64,000 nt of DNA from Streptomyces sp. NBC_01497. GTDB taxonomy: Bacteria; Actinomycetota; Actinomycetes; Streptomycetales; Streptomycetaceae. Where the stretch lies: the NCBI RefSeq assembly GCF_036250695.1, contig NZ_CP109427.1, forward strand, positions 1,364,001 through 1,428,000, given 5' to 3'. Positions 56,056 to 64,000 of the stretch are shown piece after piece (position 1 is the first letter of the stretch; each line of letters begins with the position of its first letter). Both the position numbers and the translations under genes were made by a program. The notes under the pieces are model-generated. The model made no database searches, was not told where the DNA came from, and saw nothing but the letters and a program-made list of their open reading frames with translations.

Positions 56056-56466
56056 TCATTTGGCAGTCATCCGCTCGTCGTAGCCGGTGTGGGGGTCGAC
56101 CACGCGACCGGCTGCCCACCAGTTCTCGCGCGCGGTCTCCAGGATGCGGAGGACAACATCCTCGCGGGGCACCCCCGCTATCTGCAGCAAGTGCTTCACC
56201 AGCGACTCGAACAGCGCGTTCTTTGTTTCGGCCGTGCGGTCGTTGAACGACAACGTGATGCCTATCAGCCGCTCCGAGCGTGGGAGGCCGAACACGACGT
56301 CGTCGTGGAACACGGAGCCCTCCGGGAACTCGTGGAAGTAATGAAACCGATCATCGTCAGGGATGACGAGCGTCTCGACCATCGCCGCGTGGATCGCGTC
56401 AGAGATGGCTCTACGCTGATCGCGAGTGGTCACGCCTTGGTGCAGGTAGACGTCGACGAGCGGCAT
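56056..56466 (-). CDS. Tautomerase-family protein
   Basis: The 136-residue protein starts MPLVDVYLHQGVTTRDQRRA. Pro2 becomes the N-terminal catalytic base after removal of Met1, as in 4-oxalocrotonate tautomerase relatives. SERLIGITLSFNDRTAETKN and EDVVLRILETARENWWAAGR are typical of the longer Tautomerase_2 group. The substrate is unknown. The ATG at 56466 follows GGAGGATCACC. It comes 33 bases after a broken carboxymuconolactone-decarboxylase-like gene in the same operon, divergent from a LysR gene, which suggests a small aromatic or peroxide-related catabolic unit. Confidence 0.9.
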   Translation of the reverse strand: MPLVDVYLHQGVTTRDQRRAISDAIHAAMVETLVIPDDDRFHYFHEFPEGSVFHDDVVFGLPRSERLIGITLSFNDRTAETKNALFESLVKHLLQIAGVPREDVVLRILETARENWWAAGRVVDPHTGYDERMTAK

Positions 56467-56498
56467 GGTGATCCTCCAGTTGGGGAGAAGTGGGGTGA

Positions 56499-57022
56499 CT
56501 AGGGCCACGGTTGGGCGCCGGGCACGGGGACGCGGAAGCACGTCGACACAGCGCACGTGACTGGGTACTGGCCGATCAGGCCGATGAGGACGACGGCCGC
56601 TTCTCGCCGTACTCCGACAGGAAGTCGCCGTACAGGTCGTCCGGTACGTCGCGATCCGGGACCAATGCGAGCGCCACGCGGGCCAATCGAGCAGTTCGAT
56701 CGAGGCCCGCGGGAGTGCGCGCTGCAACGAGGTCATCGATCGCGTTGGCTTTCAGACCGGCGCTAAGCGCGGCCGCGCTATGGGCTGCAGGATGCATTCA
56801 GCCCGCCACCGCGCGGCTACGGTGAGGATTGCGATCTCGCGTACTGCCGAGTTCAGGTCGGACGTCGAAATCGCCTCGGCTTCATCGAGTTGCCGTACGG
56901 CGACGTCCGGCGCCCGCAGAAGAGTGTTGAACGGAGCCGACAAGCCGGCCGTCGTCGAGAGCAGCGGGGTAGCCGGCATGTCTTCCGCGAGCGACGCGGG
57001 TGACCGTCAACCGAACGCTCAT
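56499..57022 (-). pseudogene. Carboxymuconolactone-decarboxylase-like gene with three frameshifts
   Basis: Reading across three single-base shifts gives one continuous family protein: MSVRLTVTRVAR, then DMPATPLLSTTAGLSAPFNT and LRAPDVAVRQLD, SDLNSAVREIAILTVAARWR, then AHSAAALSAGLKANAIDDLV and VPDRDVPDDLYGDFLSEYGE, ending LIGLIGQYPVTCAVSTCFRV before the TAG at 56499. The shifts lie near 56984, 56790 and 56600. The cysteine usually needed for AhpD-like activity is not obvious. The gene is clearly broken unless the sequence has clustered errors. It is the first gene of the operon with the tautomerase. Confidence 0.8.
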
Positions 57023-57168
57023 CTTCTCCTGTTCCGCGTGCCGCCCGCGCTAGGAGCCGGCGGCGGCCGCCCGCGGAGGGCTTCGTCGCCTCTCGGCGCA
57101 TTCCATGTCATGACCCCGAGGCTATGTCCGCCTGCACCATGCGACCAGCGCAAGCTTCGCATCCCCCC

Positions 57169-57184
57169 TATGCTGGCTCAGCAT
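57169..57184 (+). promoter_or_regulatory. Leaderless promoter and LysR-type dyad at the LysR start
   Basis: TATGCT (57169-57174) is a good -10 box and lies eight bases before the LysR start codon, with no ribosome binding site in between, which suggests a leaderless message. ATGCT-GGCTC-AGCAT (57170-57184) is an inverted repeat of T-N11-A type over the same bases and a likely autoregulatory site. Confidence 0.55.
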
Positions 57185-58109
57185 GGATCTACCGTTGTCC
57201 ACCCTTCAGACCATTCGCACTGTGGCTGAGTACCGCAGCTTCACGGCGGCCGCCGCCGCACTCGGCTACACGCAGTCGGCGGTGTCCCGCCAGATCGCGG
57301 CCGCGGAGCGTGATTTCGGTGTGGCGTTGTTCGAGCGCGTGCCACGAGGAGTGCAACTCACCCGCGCCGGTGGTCTCGTTCTGCGCCAGATCGTGATCGC
57401 CCTCGACGCGCTCGAACAGGCGGAGAGGATGCTTGCTGGCAAACCCCGGCAGGTGCGCCGGATTCGGATAGGCGCTGTCTCCGTGGCAGGTGCTGCGCTC
57501 CTCCCACGATCGATAGCCGCCCTGAGAGAGATGGAGCCCGATCTCGAGATCTCCACCCGCGAGGGCGCCACACCTACGCTCGTCCGCGGGGTGCGAGCCG
57601 GGACGCTGGACGTCGCCCTGATCACCGGGCGTCCACCGTTCCGTTCACCCGACCAGGAGCATCCGCCTCTGCAACAGCACACCATCACTGAGACCGCGCT
57701 CGCGCTCGCGGTGCCATCAGCCAGTCGGCACGCCGGGCCGGACCCGGTGACCGTGGAGTCGATCGAGGGCGAGTCGTGGATCGCCAGCCAGTCGAGCGAG
57801 GACGAGCCTCAGCTCGGTGTCTGGCCGGGCCTGCCCGGACGGCCGGTAGTGCGGCACTGGACCCGCGACTGGGCGACGAAGCTCGGACTTGTCGCCCAGG
57901 GCGCCGGAATCACGACGGTGCCGGCAGAGTTTCTCTTGGCTGTTCCGCCCGGGGTGACCATTAATCGGATCCACGGGGTGCCCGCCGAGATCCGCCGCGT
58001 GACGCTCACGCATGCACGCGACCTCGGGCCGGCCTTGGTCGCTTCGCTCGTCCGGGCCGTACGCGAAGCCACCGCCACCCTGGTTGCGGAGCACCGCGAG
58101 TGGGCCTGA
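57183..58109 (+). CDS. LysR-family transcriptional regulator
   Basis: The 308-residue protein has the LysR helix-turn-helix (TVAEYRSFTAAAAALGYTQS, then AVSRQIAAAERDFGVALFER) and an effector-binding domain with IRIGAVSVAGAALLPRSIAA and AGTLDVALITGRPPFRS. It is divergent from the CMD-tautomerase operon with 160 bases between start codons, the usual place for a LysR protein that controls its neighbour. The ligand is presumably a substrate or intermediate of that unit. The start ATG overlaps a dyad. Confidence 0.92.
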   Translation: MDLPLSTLQTIRTVAEYRSFTAAAAALGYTQSAVSRQIAAAERDFGVALFERVPRGVQLTRAGGLVLRQIVIALDALEQAERMLAGKPRQVRRIRIGAVSVAGAALLPRSIAALREMEPDLEISTREGATPTLVRGVRAGTLDVALITGRPPFRSPDQEHPPLQQHTITETALALAVPSASRHAGPDPVTVESIEGESWIASQSSEDEPQLGVWPGLPGRPVVRHWTRDWATKLGLVAQGAGITTVPAEFLLAVPPGVTINRIHGVPAEIRRVTLTHARDLGPALVASLVRAVREATATLVAEHREWA

Positions 58110-58171
58110 CCAGGAGCTTCGAGATCGGTTTCGCTTGAGTATCCGGATGAGGGCCGTTCGGTTCGTCGCCG

Positions 58172-58534
58172 GACGGGACCTGGGAACGGATCCTGCAGGC
58201 GGTCCTGGCAGACGCCGAGCTCATCGACCGCGTCGACGGGTCGATGGTCGGGGTCGATTCGACATCCTGCCGGGCCCATCAGCACGCGGCCGGCGCCCGC
58301 AAAGCCCGGCCACGGGTCCCGAAAAAAGGACGACGCCCCGGCACCACCGCCCCGACGAAGAAGGGGGTCCGGTCGGCGGGGGTGGGCCGACAGTACTCGG
58401 GAACTGCCGGCCGGATCGAGACTTCCCGGATCGGGGTGTTCCTGGCGGTCCGGGGGCGTCCTCGGCCGGCGTCAGTGTCGCGTCAACCGGTGCAAGGCGT
58501 CGAGTACGGGCGGCGCGAGTGTGTTGTGGGTTAA
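58172..58534 (+). pseudogene. Fused fragments of IS5-type and IS701-type transposases
   Basis: From 58172 the frame encodes [20 protein letters not shown] and [19 protein letters not shown], the N-terminal half of an IS5-type transposase with its first catalytic Asp. At about 58385 it switches without a stop to [20 protein letters not shown], a motif of IS701-type transposases, and ends at 58534. The IS5 piece complements the older remnant at 54600-55953, which has the other half. Confidence 0.75.
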
Positions 58535-59172
58535 CCCCTGGAGCAGCCGCCCTCGGCCTCGCCGGCGGAGCTGGCAAAACCCCTCGAAGCAACAACGTAC
58601 CGAGCCCGTGGTCGACAGCAGGACGCAGCTAGGCAGGTGCCTCGGACGGCTCTTGGGCAGACCAGTCCCGATGAATCCGTTGGGCGATCACGGCCATCCG
58701 GTGCTGGGCTACGACGTCGAGGCCGATCGAGACGTCCTCCTGGCAGCTGGTCATGTGACGGCCGCCGACCGGGGTTCGTAGAAGGTGCCGTCGCGGAGCA
58801 TCATCAGGCAGTGGAAGCAGAGAATTCACCCCGCGGACAAGAATGCTTGCGCATCTCCCGCCGACGCGCGCCCACAGGGATAGGCACAGGCCATGAGTCG
58901 AGAGCCGAAGGCACTACGGCAGATCGCGGAGAGAGCGTGCCGGACGGGATGGGAGCGAGGAACGGTGGTGGGCCCCTCGGTGTCGAGGGGCGCCTCTGCC
59001 TGGACGGTATGAATTCCCAACGGTCGACACCTGGTTGGGAGGCTGCGTTGACCCGCAGGAGCCAACAAGGGACCAGCGGTGTCGCGCTTCATCCCGGGAG
59101 CGGTCACCTTGGTGACTCGCTCGGAGACCACCGAGGCGAGGTTGCCACCGTGGGCGTGGGGCCCGGCGGAGC
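58535..59172. other. Long intergenic region, no gene recognised
   Basis: The 638 bases after the transposase fragments contain only weak open frames. One on the minus strand (about 58629-58829, DVSIGLDVVAQHRMAVIAQR) might be another remnant. No promoter or terminator is clear apart from the expected one after the response regulator gene. Confidence 0.4.
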
Positions 59173-59874
59173 TCAGCCGGTCCAGCCACTGGCCCCCGCC
59201 AGTCCCGCTCGGTATGCCAGGACCACGGCTTGAACGCGGTCGCGGAGGTCGAGTTTGGTGAGGATGCGGGAGACATAGGTCTTCACTGTCTCGGGACTGA
59301 TCATCAACTCAGCGGCGATCTCTGCGTTGGACAGGCCCTCGCTGATGAGGAGGAGCACCTCGTGTTCGCGCGGGGCGAGGGCCTTGAGACGGTCGCGTTC
59401 AGGTGACGGGGCGGCGGCCGACGGGCGTACGCGTTCGCCGAAGCGGCCGATCAGGGTGCGGGTGACCGCAGGGTCCAGCAGGGACTCGCCACGGGCCACC
59501 GTCCGTACGGCGCTGATGAGTTCCGGCGGTGGGGCGTCCTTCAGGATGAAGCCGCTGGCGCCGGCGCGGAGGGCCTCGTAGACGTACTCGTCGACATTGA
59601 ACGTCGTGACAACGAGGATCTTCGCGGGACTGAGAGAGCCGGGGCCCGCCAGGTGGCGGGTGGCCTCGATTCCGTCGAGCAGGGGCATCCGGATGTCCAT
59701 GACGACGACGTCCGGTTTCAGTTCCTCGGCTTTGCGGATTCCCGTCCGGCCGTCCGCCGCCTCCCCTACCAGCTCCATGTCGGGCTGGGCGGAGAGGATC
59801 GTGACGAAGCCGGCACGTACGAGGGCCTGGTCTTCGCAGACCAGCACCCTGATCGCGGCAGGCGGAACACTCAT
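59173..59874 (-). CDS. Response regulator, NarL/LuxR type
   Basis: The 233-residue protein has a receiver domain (VLVCEDQALVRAGFVTILSA with the acidic pair, DVVVMDIRMPLLDG with the phosphorylated Asp, KDAPP with the conserved Lys) and a LuxR-type helix-turn-helix (LAPREHEVLLLISEGLSNAE, then LMISPETVKTYVSRILTKLD). It is activated by the histidine kinase encoded just upstream, whose stop codon overlaps its start (ATGA). Confidence 0.95.
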   Translation of the reverse strand: MSVPPAAIRVLVCEDQALVRAGFVTILSAQPDMELVGEAADGRTGIRKAEELKPDVVVMDIRMPLLDGIEATRHLAGPGSLSPAKILVVTTFNVDEYVYEALRAGASGFILKDAPPPELISAVRTVARGESLLDPAVTRTLIGRFGERVRPSAAAPSPERDRLKALAPREHEVLLLISEGLSNAEIAAELMISPETVKTYVSRILTKLDLRDRVQAVVLAYRAGLAGASGWTG

Positions 59875-61223
59875 ACGGCGCCTCCTGCGGGGATGTGTGC
59901 GTGTACGCGGAACCCGCCTTCGGGGGTGGGCCCTGCCGTGAACTCGCCGTCCAGCATATCCACCCGTTCTCGCAGTCCGGTCAGGCCCCGGCCTCCCGAG
60001 GTGTGTGGGCCGCCGTTGCGGTGGGCGGCGGCCGTGGGCGCGCCGTCGGTGGCCCCGGCGGTGGTGATCGTCACGTCCGTCCAGCCAGGGGTGTGCGCGA
60101 GCCGTACCAGCGTCTGCCGGCCCCTGGCGTACTTCACGGCGTTCGTGAGCGACTCCTGTATGACGCGGTACGCCGTGAGCTGGGCGCCTATGGCCATGGC
60201 CGGCGGCTCGCCGTCCTCGACCATCTCGACCGGCTGGCCGGCGGCTCGGACCTGCTCCACCAGATCAGGGACCCGGCCCGGCACCGGTGACCGTCCGTGC
60301 TGGGCCGAATCGCCGGTCGCCTCCAGCACACCGAGAAGGAACCGGAGTTCGGCCAGTGCACGGCGGCCGGTGCCGTTGATGGCGTCGAGGCTCTCGCGCA
60401 GGCGCGCCGGCGACTCCGTGAGGTACTGCGCCGCGCCGGCCTGCACCACCATCGCTGTCACATGGTGGGTCACGACGTCGTGCAACTCGCGCGCCATGCG
60501 GCTGCGTTCGGCGGCGATGGCCGCCTGCCCGGACAGCCGCCGACGCTCGGCCTCGTGCACCCGGTACCGGCGTACCAGGACACCCAGGCCCCACAACGCC
60601 GCCAGGAGCGTGTACTGGAGCAGATAGTCGGTCAACTCTTCGGGCGAACCCAGTCTGTACAAGGCGACGTCGAAGACCACGCACCCGGCTGTCACAGCCG
60701 GCGCTACGAGCCACCGCAGGCGTTCTTGGTGGGCCCCCACGGAGTACAACGCAATGTACAGCCCCAGGCTCCCGAAGGTCGGCGGGTAACCGACGGACTC
60801 GTAGAGCGCGAACGAGGCCCCCACCACCGCCAGGCAGGCGGCCGGCCACCGGGTACGCACCGTGAGCGGCAGGGCCTGCCCCAGGGTGAGCAGTACGCTC
60901 GCCGCGGAGGTTCCGTGGGCCGGAAGGTCGCTGAACTGCGCCCCGATCCGCGACAACGGCGCGGCGAAAGACAGCAGCGTGAACACGAGCGCGAACTCGC
61001 GGTCCCTGGTGGCGGCGGGCCGCGCTTCCCACCACAGGGTGAGCCGGGCGGCGGCCGCCGCCACCGGATTCGCTCCGGCGCGCATACCCCGGTCCTGCGC
61101 CCGCCGTCCGACCCCGGCTCTGAGCCCCGTGTCTTCCGATCCGTCAGGATGGGCTGTGGGATCCGTCGTGGCCGGGGACACTTTGCCTGACGCTTCGCGC
61201 GTTGTTCGTTTTTCCATCGTCAT
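59871..61223 (-). CDS. Sensor histidine kinase, NarL-partner (HisKA_3) type
   Basis: The protein of about 450 residues has a charged N-terminus, five or six membrane helices with little outside the membrane (FALVFTLLSFAAPLSRIGAQ is the first), a HisKA_3 phospho-acceptor region (ERSRMARELHDVVTHHVTAM, His in ELHD) and an HATPase domain with VIQESLTNAVKYARGRQ and GRGLTGLRERVDMLDGEF. The short extracellular loops suggest sensing within the membrane, such as cell-envelope stress. I placed the start at the ATG at 61223; another ATG two codons later is equally possible and the frame is open to 61451. It is coupled to the response regulator and divergent from a CPBP protease gene. Confidence 0.92.
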   Translation of the reverse strand: MTMEKRTTREASGKVSPATTDPTAHPDGSEDTGLRAGVGRRAQDRGMRAGANPVAAAAARLTLWWEARPAATRDREFALVFTLLSFAAPLSRIGAQFSDLPAHGTSAASVLLTLGQALPLTVRTRWPAACLAVVGASFALYESVGYPPTFGSLGLYIALYSVGAHQERLRWLVAPAVTAGCVVFDVALYRLGSPEELTDYLLQYTLLAALWGLGVLVRRYRVHEAERRRLSGQAAIAAERSRMARELHDVVTHHVTAMVVQAGAAQYLTESPARLRESLDAINGTGRRALAELRFLLGVLEATGDSAQHGRSPVPGRVPDLVEQVRAAGQPVEMVEDGEPPAMAIGAQLTAYRVIQESLTNAVKYARGRQTLVRLAHTPGWTDVTITTAGATDGAPTAAAHRNGGPHTSGGRGLTGLRERVDMLDGEFTAGPTPEGGFRVHAHIPAGGAV

Positions 61224-61557
61224 CCACGATCCGATAGGTCCAGCGCTGAGCGGTACGGAGGCCGGGCCATGGCCTGCAGCCTGCCCGCCCGTCCGGTGCC
61301 ACCTGTCCATGACGACCCGTCCGGCATCGGCACCACGGTCCCACCGCGCTGGACAGCGTCGCACAGTGAACGTAGGGCCTGGTGGCAGGCGTGTCGTCCC
61401 CCCGGAGAGGACAGCCGGGTAGCTCGCTCGGGGGACCCACGCGTGCGGCAAGTGTCCACCCTGCAGTGACGATCCGGACAGGTGGTGGCCCGTAGCTTCT
61501 CGGTGTCCGAAACGGAAAGGGCCCCGTTATGACAAGTGGGCCTTGAAGGAGGAAGCC
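61224..61557. other. Divergent promoter region of the two-component system and CPBP gene
   Basis: These 334 bases separate the start codons of the kinase and protease genes and must hold both promoters. I could not identify a convincing -35/-10 pair or a clear response-regulator site. Confidence 0.4.
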
Positions 61558-62496
61558 ATGTCCCTGGACCATCAGCCATCACCGATGCGAGTGGCCGGTC
61601 ACGATGTCCACAGCCCCGGTTCTACCGAGGAGAGCACCGGGCGCCGGGCACGGTGGGGGGCGTCGGCGTGGGTGCGGCTGCCGGTGCTGTTCGTGGCGAT
61701 GCTCGCGGTGGACGGGATCACCAGCGCGATCAACAGCGCCGCCGACGCCACTCCGGTGACCGCCCTGATCGCCGGGGTCGCCACCGGCGGGCTCGCCCTG
61801 GCCGTGTATGTGGGGCTGGTGCGGTATCTGGAGGGCCGCCGCAAGCCGCAGGAGCTGGCGCTCGGGACAGCGCGGTACGGACTGCGCGTGGGCACCGTCC
61901 TCGGGCTCGGCCTGTTCAGCGTCACCATCGCGCTGGTCGCGGTGGCCGGCGGCTACCACGTACGTGGCTGGGGCTCGATCGGCGGCGCGTTGACCACGCT
62001 GGGACTGATGAGTTGCGTCGCGGTCGCCGAGGAACTGGCCTTCCGCGGTTCGCTGTTCCGGGTACTGGAAGAGAAGACCGGCACATGGGGGGCGCTCGCT
62101 GTCTCCGGGCTGATCTTCGGCGGCTTGCATCTGATGAACAAGGACGCGACGATCTGGGGCGCACTGGCCATCGCGATTGAGGCCGGAATGATGCTCGGTG
62201 CGGTCTACGCCGCCACTCGCTCAATGTGGCTGCCGATCGGCCTGCACCTCGGCTGGAACATGGCCGAGCAAGGAATCTTCGGGGCCAGCGTCTCCGGCGC
62301 CGGGAACGGATCCGGCGGTTTGCTGAGCTCCTCCGTCAGCGGCTCCGCCGCACTGACCGGAGGCAGCTTCGGCCCCGAAGCAAGCATCCCGGCCATCCTC
62401 GTGTGCACCGTGGCCACCGTGCTGTTCCTACGGGCTGCCAAGCGCCAGGGCCGGATCTTCACCCGCGCCGAGATGGCGAAGGCGATGCAAGGCTGA
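61558..62496 (+). CDS. CPBP-family intramembrane metalloprotease
   Basis: The 312-residue membrane protein has about eight helices. The Abi/CAAX-protease motifs are complete: EELAFRGSLFRVLEEKTG with the Glu-Glu-x3-Arg signature near residue 157, FGGLHLMNKD with a catalytic His, and GLHLGWNMAEQGIFG with a second His and Asn. Members cleave within membranes, process prenylated or signal peptides, or act in self-immunity. The ATG at 61558 follows AAGGAGG. It is divergent from the histidine kinase gene and may be its target. Confidence 0.93.
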   Translation: MSLDHQPSPMRVAGHDVHSPGSTEESTGRRARWGASAWVRLPVLFVAMLAVDGITSAINSAADATPVTALIAGVATGGLALAVYVGLVRYLEGRRKPQELALGTARYGLRVGTVLGLGLFSVTIALVAVAGGYHVRGWGSIGGALTTLGLMSCVAVAEELAFRGSLFRVLEEKTGTWGALAVSGLIFGGLHLMNKDATIWGALAIAIEAGMMLGAVYAATRSMWLPIGLHLGWNMAEQGIFGASVSGAGNGSGGLLSSSVSGSAALTGGSFGPEASIPAILVCTVATVLFLRAAKRQGRIFTRAEMAKAMQG

Positions 62497-62602
62497 AGCG
62501 GTTCGTCACCGGCAAGCTTCAGCGCGAGATCGGCGGCGAACCGCCCGGATCACCCCCGGTCTCGCGCGGGCGAAGCGCGGCTTGAGAGCGGCGGAGGACG
62601 CG

Positions 62603-62815
62603 GTGGTCAGCCCTGTGCCGTCAGGAAGATCCACAAGCGAACCGTGCCACGGCCGCCAAGGCCCCGACCTGGAAGAAGCACTGCTCAGCGCGGCGTGGGC
62701 GGTACTCCGCGACCACGGCTACGCCGGATCCACCCTGGCAGCCGTGGCAGGCCACGCAGGCACCAGCCGCCCCGTCACCAAGAAACGTCAGCACCAAATC
62801 GGCATCCCTTTCTGA
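62603..62815 (+). pseudogene. TetR-family N-terminal fragment
   Basis: The frame encodes GPDLEEALLSAAWAVLRDHG, then TLAAVAGHAGTSRPV, the DNA-binding domain of a TetR regulator, and then breaks off into unrelated TKKRQHQIGIPF and a stop. The ligand domain is missing. A GTG at 62603 has GGAGG five bases upstream, so a 70-residue DNA-binding peptide could still be made. Confidence 0.75.
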
Positions 62816-63081
62816 CAGCAGCGAGTCACCCACAACACCCCTTGCACAGCGGAGAGTTCGACTCTCACCCACTGACACCACGATGCCGAACAACCACCGG
62901 AAAACACCCGCAGATCATCACGAGTGTGACCGCGCTGCGCCCGCCCGGTCCTGCCTGGGTTCGCCCGGTCAACCACTGTGCTGCGCATCAGGCTTGACTG
63001 CCCGCCAGGATTCAGGTGGTTCCGGAGACTCGACGAGCCCGGCCTCTCGCTTCGCTCGGGCCCGGTCGGAACGGCGGGCTG

Positions 63082-63336
63082 TCAGCGTCCTTCTCGGCGC
63101 CTGAGAATGCGCAGTCCGTCGATGTTCCGTGCGAGCAGCATGCAGCCCAGCACCGCACAGAAGATCTCCAGAGCCATCAGTCCCGAAGAGGGGGACCCCG
63201 CAAGAGTAATGCCGGCCTGGAACAGAATGAGACCACCCGCCAGGATGCCCAACACTCCGGCCGCCCGGCTCCTCGGTACGAACCGCCACCAGGGACCTTC
63301 GTCCGGGCGCCCCCAAGATCGCCTGCTGCCACTCAT
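63082..63336 (-). CDS. Small two-helix membrane protein (84 residues)
   Basis: After a basic, tryptophan-containing N-terminus the protein has two membrane helices (AGVLGILAGGLILFQAGITL and LMALEIFCAVLGCMLLARNI) and a short basic tail. The ATG at 63336 has GGAGG six bases upstream, so it is very likely real. Both ends face the cytoplasm. I do not recognise a family and the neighbours are mobile-element remnants. Confidence 0.75.
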   Translation of the reverse strand: MSGSRRSWGRPDEGPWWRFVPRSRAAGVLGILAGGLILFQAGITLAGSPSSGLMALEIFCAVLGCMLLARNIDGLRILRRREGR

Positions 63337-63522
63337 GTCGGCCTCCGATCAGTTGCTTGATGGGCGCTTTCCCGACCGCGGCAGGGTCATGCCCGTCATG
63401 TCGGCCGAACCGCGGGTGGCGCGGGGAGTGTGGGCCGGCGGATGGCTGGATGGTCGAGATGCGGAGCACACGACCGGTTCCGGAAGGTTCCGGCTGGAGG
63501 GGCTGCACGAGGACGCGTCACA

Positions 63523-64000
63523 TCATCTGATGCGCTGGGGCCCTGAGTCGGAGATTCGTCGGCAGTAGGTGGCGACTTTGTCGAGGATCTCGTCGGCGGA
63601 CTTGGTCCAGATCAAGGGCCGGGGTGTTCGTTCCAGCCCGCGAACGGCGCGAAGGCCCGCCAGATCCGCGAGATGGCCGACTGCTCATCCCGGTCGCCGC
63701 AAGCCATCCACCTCGTCGACCAGTGGGTGGCGTTCTTCGGCGTCTGCTCCAGCGTCTTGACGATGACCCGCTCGACATCCGCGTCCGTGATCTTCCGCGG
63801 GGCACCGGAGCGCGGCTCATCCGACAGGCCCTCCAAACCGCGCTCGATGAACCGCCGCCAGGTACGCACCATGTCCGCGGTCACCGACAACCGACGCGAC
63901 ACCTGCAGGATCGAATGCCCCTCGGCACACTCCAACACGATCCTCGAACGCTGGGCCAGAGCGTCGTTGGCGTGTCACCGCTGAGGGCCTGTCGTCTGCC
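63523..64000 (-). pseudogene. IS630-type transposase with an internal deletion (runs off the window)
   Basis: The visible part contains EGHSILQVSRRLSVTADMVR (helix-turn-helix), RRFIERGLEGLSDEPRSGAP and VERVIVKTLEQTPKNATHWS, then ISRIWRAFAPF. The frame then ends at EHPGP, but the C-terminal end of the family (LIWTKSADEILDKVATYCRR) appears one frame over and stops at 63523. The middle, with the catalytic residues, is missing. It is from a different IS630 subgroup than the remnant at 49146-49999. Confidence 0.85.

Noticed and set aside
62845..62885. T-arm-like sequence GAGAGTTCGACTCTC, possible tRNA 3-prime end or att site
   Set aside because: The arm pairs well, but no matching 5-prime half or anticodon arm is visible, and I found no second copy near the integrase remnants that would make it an attachment site.

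Overview
The window is high-GC DNA (roughly 70 percent by eye) with strongly GC-biased third codon positions. Several proteins are typical of high-GC actinomycetes: a fused PcaD-PcaC enzyme, a KatG/Fur pair, many TetR and LysR regulators, a PP2C phosphatase with GAF and PAS domains, and an F420/FMN split-barrel protein. A Streptomyces or close relative is most likely, and the right half resembles an accessory region or chromosome arm.

Left half (1-36.3 kb), mostly intact catabolic and stress genes. 0.4-3.6 kb: a LysR regulator and a two-component flavin monooxygenase pair whose reductase is frameshifted. 4.2-7.2 kb: katG divergent from a Fur-family repressor, with a recognisable promoter and operator. 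7.5-13.6 kb: a VOC protein, a DUF5996-like protein, a small membrane protein, an FUSC transporter and a frameshifted PP2C phosphatase. 13.9-15.8 kb: a TetR-SDR pair with three copies of one palindromic operator. 16.1-20.3 kb: a uracil-DNA glycosylase, then a probable reductive pyrimidine degradation operon (ureidopropionase-like amidohydrolase, aminotransferase, dihydropyrimidinase). 21.2-24.7 kb: a MarR-controlled operon in which a frameshifted drug exporter runs in frame into an isochorismatase-type hydrolase. 25.2-34.8 kb: gamma-glutamyltransferase, then a GntR-controlled operon DUF969-DUF979-pcp-DUF2891 that looks like pyroglutamyl-peptide uptake and breakdown, then exonuclease III and a metallo-beta-lactamase-fold protein. 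35-36.3 kb: PcaL.

Right half (36.3-64 kb), a mosaic. It starts with a broken integrase and contains remnants of IS630, IS256, IS5 and IS701 transposases, a second broken integrase, and one complete IS5-type element (54928-55792) inserted into an older IS5 remnant with a TTA target duplication. Between these lie small functional units: TetR/SDR; a molybdopterin oxidoreductase with a COG4315-type lipoprotein; a secreted alpha/beta hydrolase; DUF427; an ECF sigma factor with a membrane partner; an NAD-dependent epimerase; a GNAT enzyme; an MmyB-type regulator with an aldo/keto reductase; a TetR; a tautomerase with a decayed CMD gene and LysR; and a two-component system with a CPBP protease.

The most interesting signal is a repeated promoter module in the right half. 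A GAAC[GA]TTC core (or its complement) sits exactly four bases before a TTGAC -35 box at four separate places, and three further cores lie nearby. It looks like the operator of one regulator, perhaps the TetR at 53759-54343, shared by the lipoprotein, the secreted hydrolase and two other promoters. Single-base frameshifts in otherwise well-preserved genes (near 2.05, 11.87, 23.24 and 56.5-57.0 kb) mean the underlying reads should be checked before these genes are called dead.
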